Source: Streptomyces sp. WAC08241 (GTDB taxonomy: Bacteria; Actinomycetota; Actinomycetes; Streptomycetales; Streptomycetaceae). Taken from it: 64,000 nt of DNA. Numbering within the stretch: position 1 is the first letter of the stretch; each line of letters starts with the position of its first letter. The translations under genes were made by a program, and so were the position numbers. A model generated the notes under the pieces. It did no database searches. It saw only the letters and a program-made list of their open reading frames with translations, and was not told the origin of the DNA. This document shows, piece by piece, positions 1 through 11,260 of the stretch. Where the stretch lies: contig CP042279.1 in NCBI GenBank assembly GCA_007858575.1, positions 1,674,001 through 1,738,000 of the forward strand. The letters are read 5' to 3'.

Positions 1-97
1 ACGATGGAGGCGGGCACGATGCCCGGGGCGGGGCCACAGCCGCGGCCGGTGAGGCCGTGTGAACAGGGCACCCGTGTGCCCGTGACATGGAGCGGAC

Positions 98-1068
98 ATG
101 ACCGACCTTCCTCCTCCGATCACCCCCTGTCTGGAACCGGCCGCGAAGGAGCTGTGCGAGGCGACGGATCCGCATCCGCGGATCTACGAGGTCCCTCCGG
201 AGAAGGGCCGTGACATCCTCCTCGGCCTGCAGAGCGACGAGAGCGTGCCCCGCCCCGAGGTCGACGAGGAGTGGGTCGACGTGGACGCGGGCGAGTGGGG
301 CACGGTCCGCACCCGTATCATCCGGCCCGCCGGATCCACCGGGCCGCTGCCCGTGGTGTTCTACATCCACGGCGCGGGCTGGGTCTTCGGCGACGAGAAG
401 ACGCACGACCGGCTCTTCCGCGAGCTCACGGTCGGCGCCGGGGCGGCGGGCGTCTTCCCCGTCTACGACCGCGCGCCCGAGGCGAAGTACCCCACCCAGG
501 TCGAGCAGAACTACGCCGTGGGGCAGTGGGTCCTGGAGCACGGCGCCGAACACGGCCTGGACACCTCCCGGATCGCCGTCACCGGCGAGTCCGTCGGCGG
601 CTGCATGTCGGCGGTGTTCGCGCTGATGAACAAGGAGCGCGGCGGGATCGACCTCAGGGCGCAGGTCCTGCTCTACCCGGTGACGAACGCCGACTTCGAC
701 ACCCCCTCCTACCTCCAGTTCGCCGAGGGCTACTACCTCACCCGCGACGGCATGAAGTGGTTCTGGGACCAGTACTCCGAGCCCGGTCAGCGCACGGAGG
801 TGTACGCCTCCCGCTCCAGGCCTCCCCGGAGCGGCTCAAGGGCCTGCCCACCACCCTGGTCATCACCGACGAGGCCGACGTCCTGCGCGACGAGGGCGAG
901 CAGTACGCCAACAAGCTGCGCGAGGCCGGTGTGGACGTGACCTCCGTCCGCGTGGCCGGCATGGTCCACGACTTCCTCCTCCTGGACAGCCTGCGCCACA
1001 CCCGCGCCGCCGACGTCGCCCGCAGGCTCGCCGTCGACGCCCTGCGCACGGCCCTCCACGACGGCTGA
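98..1068 (+). CDS. Alpha/beta hydrolase (HSL/NlhH-type esterase), one frame break
   Basis: Cytoplasmic carboxylesterase of the hormone-sensitive-lipase type, about 323 residues. Visible are an oxyanion-hole motif HGAGW near residue 90 (a variant of HGGGW), the nucleophile elbow GESVGG with Ser near 165, an acidic segment DEADVLRDEG and the catalytic His in GMVHDF near 289, so the triad is complete. The ATG at 98 has a GGAG seven bases upstream. The frame changes near 806-812: adding one C to the CTCCC run joins the two halves (YASPLQASPERL), so this looks like a sequencing loss and not a dead gene. The substrate cannot be told. A P450 follows on the same strand after 53 bases. Confidence 0.8.
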
Positions 1069-1121
1069 GACCCCCGTGCCCGGGGGCTCGTTTCCGGCCA
1101 CGGGGGCGCTACCTTGCCGGG

Positions 1122-2295
1122 ATGCAGGAGTGGGAGCGCTGGGAGCGACGGGTGCAGACGGCCGCGCACCCCGCGGTGTACCGGCTGGTGCGGCTGATCG
1201 CCGCCCGTGGCCCGGTCGTGCGGGTGCCGCGGGTGGGGGTGCTGGTCAGCGACGCGGGCCTCGCCCGGGAGGTGCTGACGGACACCGAGGGCTACACGAA
1301 GACGGGACCCGGCGCTGCGGCCGGGCTCTGGAGTCCGGTGCTCGGCTCGCGGACGCTGATCACCCTGGAGGGCGCCGAACACGCGGCGCTGCGCAGGAGG
1401 CTCGGCGGGCTCTTCACGCCGGGCCGCGTGACGGCCGTCTGCGAACGGTGCTGCGCGCCCCGCTCGAAGACCTGGAGCGGCGGCTGTCGGCGGGCGAGGA
1501 GGTGGATCTGGTCCGGGTCGTCCGGGACGGGGCCGCCGAGGTGATCCGCGAGCTGGTCGGGCTCCCGGCGGGCGGGAGCGACTTCGCCGGGGCCGCCGCG
1601 GTGGTGTCGTCCGTGCGTCTGTGGCGGACGACGCTGACCGGACGCCAGGCGGAACGCGCCAGGGCGGCGCTGGCCCGACTGAGCGAGGCGGCGGTGGCCG
1701 CCTACCGGGCCGGTGACGAGTCCACCGTGCCGGGACGCCTGCGCGCGCTGGGCCTTGACGAGGCCGAGGCGCGCGGCGCCGTCGGACTGTTCCTGCTGAC
1801 CGGCACCGAGACGCTCGTCTCCTTCGTCCCCCGGCTGGTCGCACTGGCCCACGACACGGGCCGGGGACCGGACCGGATCACCGACGCCCTGGTGGAGGAG
1901 GCGCTGAGGGTGACGTCGCCCACTCCGGTGATGCTGCGCAGCGCGGCCCGGTCGGGGCGCATCGGGGGCGTCCGGGTGGAGGCGGGGAGCGGGTGGTGAT
2001 CGCCACGCTGCTGTGCACCGGTGCGTACGGCCCGTTCTCACCGGACCGGGACCCCGCCGAGACTGCCGGCCTGCGCCGGCTGTGGTTCGGGGCGGGCCCG
2101 CACTTCTGCCTGGGGATGCCGCTGGCCATGGCGGAGATACGCGCGGTGACCGGGGTCCTGCGCGCCTTCCCGGAACTCGTGGTCACGGACCGCCGCCCGG
2201 CACGAGGGGTGCTGATCCCCGCCTACGCGCGACTGTCGCTGCGCGCGACGGGCCGCGGCGGGCCCGCCCCGCCACGGGCGCGGACGGCCGCCTGA
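1122..2295 (+). CDS. Cytochrome P450, two frame breaks
   Basis: Bacterial class I P450 of about 391 residues. The haem-binding loop [14 protein letters not shown] (about 2089-2130) holds the Cys ligand. The ExxR pair is in EEALR near 1900, and the I-helix region reads FLLTGTETL, in which the usual AGxxT is altered to TGTET. The frame shifts near 1440 and again near 1985, where restoring a G in the GGGG run gives [13 protein letters not shown]. No ferredoxin or reductase gene is adjacent, so redox partners must come from elsewhere. The substrate is unknown. It may be transcribed with the upstream hydrolase. Confidence 0.85.
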
Positions 2296-2903
2296 CCCGG
2301 CGCCGAGGACCGGGCCCGGCGTTAAGAAAACGACAGGGATTCTTCGCTCGCGGGGCGTGGAGAAGGAGCCGCGAGAGCCCTGGCGCGGCTGATCCCCGGG
2401 GTTCCGGACACGGTGTACGGCACCTCGCGCACGCGCCGACCGGAGCCGGCACATGCCCGGTCGCACCGGGGACGCCTCCGGTTCCGCGCCGCCGCCGGGG
2501 GCCGGAGGGCCGTCCGCCGCCGTGGTCGCGAGCGTCCCGCTCGGGAACGCGTAGCCCGCGCCGGCCCAACACCGCTGGTGGAGCGGCACATTGGGCGGAC
2601 GGAGACGGACCGACGTCCCTGCGGAAGCTCCTCGCCAAGGGGCGCGGCCGTCGTCGCCACGGCCGTCCGGGCGGGTCCCGCGAGGCCGGTCGGCACGTGT
2701 CGTTCCACGGCGCGGCGCGGCTCTTCCGCCGAGGCCTCGTCGACCTTCCGACAGGACCGCCGGCCGCTCCCCGGGGTGGCCGGAGGACCGCGGTCGGCGC
2801 GTTGCGTGCCGGTCCGGGGCGGTGCCGACGGGCCGCATACTCGGTGATCGCGTCGCCGCGCGTGCGGTGGCGGCCGGGCCCCGGGCAGGAGCGAGGGAAG
2901 TCG
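2296..2903 (+). other. 608-base interval without a supported gene
   Basis: Both strands carry open frames, but none has a recognisable domain, a start with a good ribosome binding site or family-like composition. The stretch may hold the promoter of the downstream permease and possibly a decayed gene. On the minus strand a short segment around 2560-2750 ([11 protein letters not shown] onward) is mildly protein-like but unidentifiable. Confidence 0.4.
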
Positions 2904-4885
2904 ATGGGAGTCATGAAGGACGTGAGCGGGCCTGCCGTGCCCGAGGTGGTGGCCAGCCCCGCGCTGCGACCGGAACCGACCGGGCGCCTGGCGCGGTGGA
3001 TGCTGCGCCACCAGGTGCAGCCCGTGGGACCGGCGGCGGAGGGACACGGCGAGCCGCACGCCTGGTGGAAGGTGATGTGCCTGACCGGGGTCGACTACTT
3101 CTCCAGCCTCGCCTACGTACCGGCCATCGCCGCCCTCGCCGCGGGGCGGTCTCGCCCTGGCGACCCTGCTGATCGTGGCGCTGACGCTGCTGGGCATGCT
3201 GCCGATGTACCGGCGGGTGGCCAAGGAGAGTCCGCACGGCGCCGGGTCCGTGGCGATGCTGGAGGACCTGCTGCCGTTCTGGTGGGGCAAGCTGTTCGTC
3301 CTGGTCCTGCTCGGCTTCGTGGCCACCTCGTGGATCATCACGATCACCCTGTCGACCGCGGACGCCTCCGTCCACGTCGTGGAGAATCCTTTCTTTCCCG
3401 AGGCCCTGCACGGCCACGAGGTCGCCCTCACCGTGGCGCTGCTGCTGGTCCTCGGCGGCGTGTTCCTGCTCGGCTTCAGCGAGGCCGTCAGCGTCGCCAT
3501 CCCCTGGTCGCCGTCTTCCTGGTGCTGAACGCGGTCGTCATCGCCGTCGGCCTGGCGCACGTGTTCACCACGCCCGGCGCCCTCTCGGCGTGGACGGACG
3601 CGCTCGTCGGGGCGGAACCGGCTTCGGCGACCTGATGGGTCCTGCCCTGCTGGCCTTCCCCTGCTGGTCCTGGGCCTGTCCGGCTTCGAGACCGGGGTCA
3701 GCATGATGCCCCTGGTCTCCGCCGCCGGCGCCGACGACGAACAGCGGCTGCGCGCCCGCATCCGCAACACCCGTCTGCTGCTGACCACCGCCGCGCTCGT
3801 CATGAGCGTCTACCTGCTGGCCTCCAGCTTCGTCACCACCGTCCTCATCCCCCACGAGGAGTTCGAGCCCGGCGGCGCGGCGAACGGCCGGGCCCTGGCC
3901 TGGCTCGCGCACGAGCACGTGGGGAGGCGTTCGGCACCGTCTACGACATCAGCACCATCCTCATCCTGTGGTTCGCCGGTGCCTCGGCCATGGCCGGACT
4001 GATCAACATCGTCCCCGCTACCTCCCCGGCTACGGCATGGCCCCCGAATGGGGGCGCGCGGTACGCCCCGTGGTGCTCGTCTACACCGCCCTGTGCGTCC
4101 TCATCACCATCGCCTTCGACGCCGACGTCGACGCCCAGGCCGGCGCGTACGCCACCGGCATCCTGGCCATGATGGTCTCCGGCGCCTTCGCCGTCACCGT
4201 CTCCGTGGCCCGCTCCGGCCGCCGGGCGGTCGCCACCGGTTTCGCGCTCCTCACCCTGGTCCTGCTGTACGCGCTGGTCTACAACATCGTCGACAAGCCC
4301 GACGGCATCACCATCTCCGGCTTCTTCATCGCCGGCATCGTCGCCGTCTCGCTGATCTCCCGCGTCTCGCGCACCACCGAACTGCGCGCCGACCGCCTCG
4401 TCTTCGACGACGTGGCCCGCCGGTTCCTCACCGACACCCTGGACCACGACGACGCCATCAACATCATCGCCAACCGCCGCCAGGCCGGCGACGGCGCCGA
4501 GTACCGCGACAAGGAACGCGAACAGCGCGGCACCAACCCGGTCCCCGGCCGGGCCGACGTCCTGTTCCTGGAGATCGACGTGGTCGACCCCTCCGACTTC
4601 AGCGAGGTCCTCACCGTCCACGGCGTCGAGGTCGACGGGCACCGGATCCTGCGCGCCCAGGCCCCGGCGGCCCCCAACGCCATCGCCGCGATCCTCCTCG
4701 CCCTGCGCGACACCACCGGCGTCAAGCCCCACTGCTACTTCGCCTGGGCCGAGGGAAGCCCCCTGAAGCACATGTTCCGCTACTTCCTCCTGGGGCGCGG
4801 CGACACCGCCCCCGTCACCCGCGAGATCATCCGCCGCCACGAACCCGACCCCGACCGCCGCCCCGGCATCCACGTCGGCGGCTGA
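2904..4885 (+). CDS. APC-type amino-acid permease-like membrane protein, six frame breaks
   Basis: Integral membrane transporter of about 660 residues related to the amino acid-polyamine-organocation superfamily. It has a first conserved segment [14 protein letters not shown], about ten to twelve hydrophobic segments between 3080 and 4400, and a soluble C-terminal domain ([17 protein letters not shown] onward) of about 150 residues. The ATG at 2904 is preceded by AGGGAAG. Continuity is lost near 3145, 3497, 3612, 3659, 3925 and 4016. Every break lies in a G or C run and is repaired by adding back one base (two at 3145, restoring [12 protein letters not shown]). The substrate cannot be inferred. 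An imperfect terminator hairpin follows. Confidence 0.8.
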
Positions 4886-4902
4886 CCCCGCCGCAGGCAA
4901 GG

Positions 4903-4932
4903 CTCACGTTCTTCCCGCAGGGGAGACGTGAG
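4903..4932 (+). terminator. Imperfect hairpin after permease gene
   Basis: CTCACG at 4903-4908 pairs with CGTGAG at 4927-4932, with TTCC/GGGGA pairing continuing inward. It lies 18 bases after the permease stop. No T-run follows, which is usual for Streptomyces terminators. Confidence 0.45.
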
Positions 4933-5037
4933 GGCGTGGCATAAACCGAGACGCTCCATTCGACCGGTGACCCGGATCGGCGGACGGGTCCGACGGTGAA
5001 GGCCCTCCGGTTCCGCGCGGACACCGGAGGGCAGCCG

Positions 5038-5166
5038 TCACCCAGGGCGCGGTCCAGGAGAGGCAGCAGGTGGTCCCAGTGGCGCTTCAGCCCGGAGGCG
5101 CTGAAAGCGTCCGAACGCATCGGCCCGGCCGTCCGGGGCCGGAATCCGCACCGTCTTGATGGGCAT
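5038..5166 (-). pseudogene. Dienelactone hydrolase remnant with internal deletion
   Basis: A perfect GGAGG lies seven bases before ATG 5166. The first residues, MPIKTVRIPAPDGRADAF, match the start of dienelactone hydrolase family proteins. Within about 20 codons, another frame of the same stretch reads SGLKRHWDHLLPLLDRAL, which resembles the C-terminal helix of that family (AxxRHWERLLxLxxRxL). About 200 central residues, including the Cys-Asp-His catalytic region, are absent. The simplest reading is a gene collapsed by a large internal deletion that retained its translation start. The family assignment rests on two short ends, hence moderate confidence. Confidence 0.45.
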
Positions 5167-5598
5167 GGACCCTCCTGTCGTGGTCGACGTGGCGAACCTC
5201 TGATCAACACGACGGAGGCGGAGCCCGCGCGGCAGCGCGGGACCCCGCATCGAGCAGCGGGCCCGCGCCGGCCCTCGCGGCGCTCGGAAGAGCACCGGCT
5301 CACCGATCCGTGTGCGGCGCGATGCCGTCCCGGTGGTCATCCCCACAACGTAGTCCACGGCCCTGGACACTCGGTACGACAAGGTGACCGCATGCGGGGC
5401 CGGGGCGGCGGAGGAGGACCCGTACGACCTCCGCCCGGACGAAGAACGGAAGGTCCCGCGCGACTGCCGCCGGAAAGGAGACGGCCCCCACCACGCGGTC
5501 CACGCCGTCGCCGCCCTGCGCGACCTCGCCGTGACACGGTGGACCAGCGGGTCGGGCGCCACCTCGGCCTGCCGGAACCGGACCTTCCGCCCCGCCCT
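5167..5598. other. 432-base interval without a supported gene
   Basis: This is the region between the end of the large LuxR gene and the dienelactone hydrolase remnant, both on the minus strand. Open frames exist on both strands but none carries a family motif. It should contain the remnant's old promoter. Confidence 0.35.
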
Positions 5599-8500
5599 TC
5601 AGCTCCGGCGCGGCTCCGTCCCGCCGTCCCCCCACCCCGCCAGGGCGATGTCGGTCCTGGACGCGGCGTTCAGCTTCCGCATGATGCGCGCCACGTGGTG
5701 CTCCACGGTCCGGGGAGAGGACCAGGCTCGGCGATCTCCCGGTTGGCACGGCCCTGGACGACCAGCCGGGCCACCTCTGCTCGCGCGGGGACAGTTGGTC
5801 GCCGTAGCCGAGACGGCCGCGGCGGTGGGTGGTGACGATGTCGTGGCGGCGCAGCAGCCGCCGGCAGCGGCCACGTCCCAGCGGGCGTCGAGGCGCCGGT
5901 AGACCTCGACCACCTCCCGGACCTCGTCGGCCGCCGCCTCCCCCGCAGACCGAGGAGGCAGCGTCCCCGGGCCTCCGCCGCCCGGGCCGCGTCGAAGGGG
6001 CGGCCGAGCAGCCGCCACCGCGCCTCCGCGTCGGCCAGCAGCCCCACGGCCTCGTCCGGCCGGTCCCCGGCCTCGGCGAGCAGCGCCCGGCACACGGTCA
6101 GGGCGGCACGGGCGGCGGGCGCGTCGCCGCCGGCGATCCCGGCGGCGAAGTCGGCGACGATCCGGTGGGCCCGCGCGGTCTGCCCGCTGCCGTGCAGGGC
6201 CTCCACGGCGACGGGCAGCACCTCTCCCGCCCACACCCAGCCGCCGGTCCGTTCGAGCCGGTGCAGCACCTCCTCCACGGCTCGCACGCCCGCTCCCGGC
6301 CGTCCCGCCTCCAGATGGACGCGGGCCGTGGCGGCGGCGGAGGCGGTGAGGATGAGACCGGTGTCGTAACGGGTGGTACGGGCGGCCTCCGCCAGGTCGT
6401 GGCGGGCCCGGGGACGTCGCCCAGCACGTGCAGCGCGGTCAGCCCGCGGACCAGCATGGCCTCGGAGGTCAGGTCGGGTATCTCCCGGTAGAGCCGGGCG
6501 GTGCGGTCGGCGTCCTCGTGCAGGCCCTGCCAGCGGCCCTCGTGCCAGGCGAGCACCAGCCGGCGGTCTGGATCAGCCCCTCCAGGTAGGGGCTGCTGGA
6601 CTCGGCGAGCCCGTCGGCGGCCCGGCCGAGGAACTCCCGGGCCCGCGCGCCGTATCCGAGGGCGCTGGAGGCGTGCGCCAGGTTGGTCCAGCCCCGGGCG
6701 TGGTGCGCGGTCTCCATCGCGGACCCGGCCGGACCGCGCAGCGCCCCGGCCGCGGTCCAGGCGCGCGGATCGCCGAGCAGCATCAGGGCGGTGGCGCGGT
6801 TGGCGGCGACGGCGGCCCGGGCGACCGGGTCGACGACCCGGTCGGCGAGCGCCTCGCCGCGCTCCAGCCACTCCCGGTGGCGGTCGACGTGCCAGCCCTT
6901 GATGGAGGGGATGGCGGCGACGGCCATGGCGCGGGCGGCGGTCTGCGGGTCGGACGCCTCCAGGTCGGGGACGGCGCGGGCGACCTCGTTGAGGCTGTCG
7001 AGCGCCCCTCCGCTCTGGTTGCGCAGGACGACGCTCAGGTGCAGCCGGATCTCGCCGCGCAAGGGGGCGGCGGGTCGTCCTCGTCGAGGACCCGGCGCAC
7101 CGCGGCCACCACCGGCTCGCCGGCGCGGGCCAGTTGGGCGGTGCGGGCCAGTTTCACGGCGGTACGGATCCGGCCGCCGGCGCGCGGGTCCTCGGCGACG
7201 GCCCGGGTGTAGAGGCTGGTGGCGGTGGCGTAGTCGCCGGCGGCGGCCGCCCGGTCGGCGGCCGCGACGAGACAGCGCAGGCCCTCGCGCACCCGTCCGG
7301 CCGCCGCGTACAGCCGGGCGAGGTCGGCCAGCGGCGCCGGTCCTCCGCCGCTCCGGCGCAGGGCCCGGGCGGCGCGCAGGCTCAACCGGGCGAGCAGCGG
7401 CCCGGAGAGGCGGTCCAGCGCGGCCCGGCGGTCCAGCGGGTGCCGGAAGGCGGGCACGGCCCGTCGGCCCGCAGCACGGACCGGCGTACGCACGCGTCCA
7501 CGGCCGCCCCGGCCCGCTCGGGCGCGAGGTCCGCCACCTCGGCGAGCACGCCGACGGGCACCGCGAGACCGAGGACGGCCGCCGCCTCGACGATCCGCCA
7601 CGCGTCCCCGCCGAGCGGCGCACACCGCCGGGCCAACTCCCGCCGCACCCGAACGGGCACCCCGACCTCCCGCACGGCGGCACACACCGCCCCCACCGCC
7701 CGCCCGCCCGGCCCCACCGACCAGTCGGCCCCACCCGCTCCGGGACCCACCACGCGATCGCCCCGTCCGCCCCAAGACCCGGCCACCCCGCCGGCCCCGC
7801 CCGCCCGGGGCCCCGTCTCCCGGTCGTCCCCGCGCGCCCCCGGCTCCGACGGCTCACCGGCCCCGGCCGTCCGGGGACGTGCCGCCTGGTCGGTCCGGCC
7901 CGTCCACGACCCCGTCGGCCAAGCGGCCCCGCCCGCTCCGGGATCCGCCGCGCAGCCGCCCCTGCCCGATCCGGGTCCCTCGGCCCGTCGTCCTCGCCTG
8001 CCCGGCGGCCCGGTGCCTGTTCGGGCCCGCCCGCCCCGGGGCCCGTCACCCGGTCGCCCCGACCCGCCCACGCCCCCGTGGGGCCGCCCGTCCCGCCCCT
8101 CCGGCAGGAGCCGTCCTCGCCCCGCTCCCGCAGCAGTTCCCCGGTGCTCCGCAGCAGTTCCACGGCGGCGCCCGGCAGGCCGCCGGTCAGTTCGTGGACG
8201 AGGGCGGTGAGTTCCTCCCGCTCGTCCGCCCGCCCCGGGCGGTGCGCGTCGAGCCATCGCCGTACGTACTCGCCCGTCTCCCCGGGCGTCCAGGGCCGGA
8301 CGTCGATCTCCTCGGCCCGCACCCCGTCCGGGACGCGGGCGCCGAGGACCGGCAGCCCGGCCGCCGCGTCCTCGGTGACGACGAGCCGCAGACCGGCCGG
8401 CGGCGCGCCCGTCAGGTGGTCGAGGAGCGCGAGGGTCGCGGGGTCCGCGCGGTGGACGTCCTCCACGACCAGCACGGCGTCCCCGAGTGCCCCGAGGAGC

Positions 8501-8979
8501 GTCCCGATCGCCCGCGGCAGGAGCCCGCGCCGCACCTCCGGATCGTCCGCCGCGGCGGGCGGCGGCGGCAGCCGGTCGGCCAGTTCCGGTACGAGGAGGC
8601 CGACGGCCCCGGTCACCGTCGGCAGCGCCCGGCCGGAGGGGCCGGGCCGGTACGGCAGCCCGGCCAGCGCGTCGGCGACCGGCCCGAGCGGCACCGCGTC
8701 CACCGCGTCGGGGCACGTCCCGCGCATCTGCGTCCACTCCGCGAACTCCGCCCCGCCGAGCACCTCGTCCACCAACCGGGACGTTCCCGTGCCCGCCCCT
8801 CCGCGTACGACGGTGAGGCCCGGCCCCGCCCGCAGCGCCCGCCGCAGCCGCCGCGCCTCCTCGGCCCGCCCGACGAACCCGGCCCCGCCGGCCGCCTCCC
8901 CGCCGCGTCCCGCACCGGGAGATCCCGTACCGGAAGACCCCGTACCGCAGGCCCCCGTACCGAAGGAACGTCTCTCCAC
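5599..8979 (-). CDS. Large ATP-binding LuxR-family (LAL) transcriptional regulator, several frame breaks
   Basis: STAND-type regulator of about 1,120 residues: an N-terminal tail of GTGxxG repeats, an ATPase region (Walker B AVLVVEDVHRAD), a long helical/TPR-like middle (for example RHREWLERGEALADRV) and a C-terminal LuxR helix-turn-helix (SPRTVEHHVARIMRKLNAAS) near 5620-5700. Start is GTG 8979 after GGCGGAG. Breaks occur near 8100-7700, 7480, 7070, 6560, 6400, 5945, 5865 and 5730. The Walker A region reads GGAGTGTSRL: the usual Lys is Thr, so nucleotide binding may be weak or lost. Residues about 290-430 are a Gly/Pro/Arg-rich degenerate repeat not typical of the family. Target genes are unknown; the divergent protease is a candidate. 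Confidence 0.8.
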
Positions 8980-9537
8980 GGCTCCGCCTCTCGCCGACCA
9001 CTCGCCCGGAAGGCCTCCCGTACGACCGGGGCCGCCCGTTGGGCAGGTGGTCTACCCTCCGGACGGCCGCCGTCGCAATAGGGGTCCACCACCTACGGAA
9101 TGCGGGCGGTCCCTCCCGCCCGCCCGCTCCCACTCTTTGGGTAGCGCTACGGATTGCTGGATTCCCCCGCCCGGCCGAAGCTCTGGGCGGTCCGGCGACG
9201 CCGTTCCGCACCCCGCGGTCCCCAGCTTGCGGAGGTACGGGGACGGCCGCACCCCACGCGGTCGTCCGGCGTGGCCGGACCCGTGTCGCACGGGGTCGAC
9301 TCCGTGCGACGCACCACCCCACACCCACCGCCGTGGGCGCCGACACCCGAAGGCGCCCGCACGGCCGCCCCGTCCGGGCGATTGTCATGATCCCGACAGG
9401 ATCGTGTCCCGGCGGTCCGGCGGCCGGCCTCCGGACACGCGCCTCCCACCACCGACGGAGCGTGTCCGGAGCCCACCGGGGCGACGGGTGCCCCCTCGGG
9501 CCCGAGCCGGGCCCGGACACCTCTCAAGGGAGAAACC
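8980..9537. promoter_or_regulatory. Divergent intergenic region with a 9-bp dyad
   Basis: 558 bases lie between the divergent LuxR and protease genes, with no supported ORF. A perfect inverted repeat, GTCGCACGG at 9285-9293 and CCGTGCGAC at 9302-9310 with an 8-base spacer centred on GTCGAC, is a plausible operator. It is about 230 bases upstream of the protease start. Confidence 0.5.
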
Positions 9538-11144
9538 ATGGAGTTCGACGCTCGTGCCCTCCGGCGCCTGCTCGCCGTCGGCGCCAGTGCCGCCCTGCTC
9601 GCCGGAGCCGCCTCGACCGCCGGGGCCACGGCCGCCCCCGTACCGCCGGGCGGCGGCGAGGGCCGCATCGTCGGCGCGGACCGCCCCGGCGCGGTCGAAG
9701 GCTCCTACATCGTCACCTTCAAGGACTCGGTCGCCCGCGCCGACGTGCCCGCCTCCGCGAAGGCCCTGACCAAGCGCCACGCGGGCAGCCTGCGCTACAC
9801 CTACACCGCCGCCCTGCGCGGCTTCGCGGCGAAGCTGACGGAGAGCGAGGCGAAGGAGCTGGCCGCCGACCCGTCGGTGGCCCGGGTGGAGGCCGACGCG
9901 GTGGCGTACGCCGTCGACACCCAGCCCAACCCGCCCTCCTGGGGCCTGGACCGCGTCGACCAGCGCGACCTGCCGGTGGACAAGAGCTACGCGTACTCCA
10001 CCACCGCCTCCAACGTGAACGCGTACATCGTGGACACCGGCATCCGCATGAGCCACCGCGACTTCGGCGGCCGCGCGGTCAGCGGCTACGACTTCATCGA
10101 CAACGACTCCAACGCCTCCGACTGCCAGGGCCACGGCACCCACGTCGCCGGCACCGTCGGCGGCGGCGCGTACGGCGTCGCCAAGGGCGTCAAGCTGATC
10201 GGCGTCCGCGTGCTGAACTGCCAGGGCACCTCCGGCGACACCTGGGCCCCGGTCCTCGCGGGCATCGACTGGGTCACCAAGAACGCGGCGAAGCCGGCCG
10301 TGGCCAACATGAGCATCGGCGGCGGCAAGACCCAGTCCGTCAACGACGCGGTGGCGGCCTCCATCGCCTCCGGCGTCACCTGGGTCGTGGCGGCGGGCAA
10401 CAACAACGCCGACTCGTGTTCCTACTCGCCCTCCTCCACCCCGTCCGCCATCACGGTCGGCGCCACCAACAGCCGCGACGCCCGCGCCACCGGCTGGTCC
10501 AACGGCCAGGGCTCCAACTACGGCTCCTGCCTGGACATCTTCGCCCCCGGCGACAGCATCGTCTCCACCTCCAACTCCGGCGACACCGCCTCCCAGTCGA
10601 TGAGCGGCACCTCCATGGCCTCCCCGCACGTCGCCGGCGCGGCCGCCCTGCTCCTGGCCGCCAACCCGACCTGGACCCCGGCCCAGGTCCGCGACAAGCT
10701 GGTCGCCGACGCCACCTCCGGCAAGGTCACCGACCCCGCACCGGCTCCCCGAACAAGCTCCTGTACACCGGCACCGGCAGCACCACCCCGCCGCCCACCG
10801 GCAGCAAGTTCGAGAACACCGACGACGTCCAGATCCGCGACAACGCCACCGTCGAGTCGCCGGTCACCGTCTCCGGCGTCACCGGCAACGCCCCCGCCAA
10901 CCTGGCCGTCACCGTCGACATCCGCCACACCTTCCGCGGCGACCTGAAGGTCGAACTGGTCGCCCCCGACGGCGGCGTGTTCGTCCTCAAGAACTACGAC
11001 TCCTCCGACGGCGCCGACAACGTCCAGGGCACGTTCACGGTCGACGCCTCCGGCAAGGCCGCCAACGGCACCTGGAAGCTCCGCGTCACCGACAACTGGG
11101 TCAACGACACCGGTTACGTCAACGCCTGGTCGCTCCAGTTCTGA
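9538..11144 (+). CDS. Secreted subtilisin-like serine protease with C-terminal P domain, one frame break
   Basis: S8 peptidase of about 536 residues. It has a signal peptide (about residues 1-37, RR then hydrophobic LLAVGASAALLAG), an I9 inhibitor prodomain (about 58-125, from YIVTFKDS to RVEADA) and a catalytic domain with Asp in YIVDTGI (10024), His in HGTHVAGTVGG (10135) and Ser in GTSMASPHVAG (10609). A proprotein-convertase P domain occupies about 10815-11140. ATG 9538 follows AAGGGAGAAACC. The frame breaks near 10738, where one G restores VTDPGTGSPNKLLYTG; the P domain is read only after the correction. Expected role is extracellular proteolysis with autoprocessing of the prodomain. A terminator follows. 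Confidence 0.9.
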
Positions 11145-11164
11145 CCTCACGCCTCCCCGCACTA

Positions 11165-11201
11165 CCCGCACCCCCGGAGCAGAACCGCTCCGGGGTGCGG
11201 G
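11165..11201 (+). terminator. Terminator hairpin after protease gene
   Basis: CCCGCACCCCCGGAGC (11165-11180) pairs with GCTCCGGGGTGCGGG (11187-11201) with one bulged base and a 6-base loop, 20 bases after the protease stop. Confidence 0.6.
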
Positions 11202-11260
11202 CCGTCCCGCCGGACCGGGGCGGCTGGCGCGGCGGCGTCCGCCGATGTGAGGATGACGCC

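Noticed and set aside
2904..4885. Programmed ribosomal frameshifting in the permease
   Set aside because: Six shifts in one gene, all repaired by adding bases to G/C runs, fit sequencing loss far better than programmed recoding.
3941..4900. Long minus-strand ORF (319 codons)
   Set aside because: It is antisense to the conserved permease, has GC-skewed low-complexity composition (long GDG/VDV runs) and no family signal.
9385..10629. Long minus-strand ORF (414 codons)
   Set aside because: It is the shadow of the subtilisin gene; its Val/Gly/Asp-rich composition follows from antisense reading of GC-rich codons.
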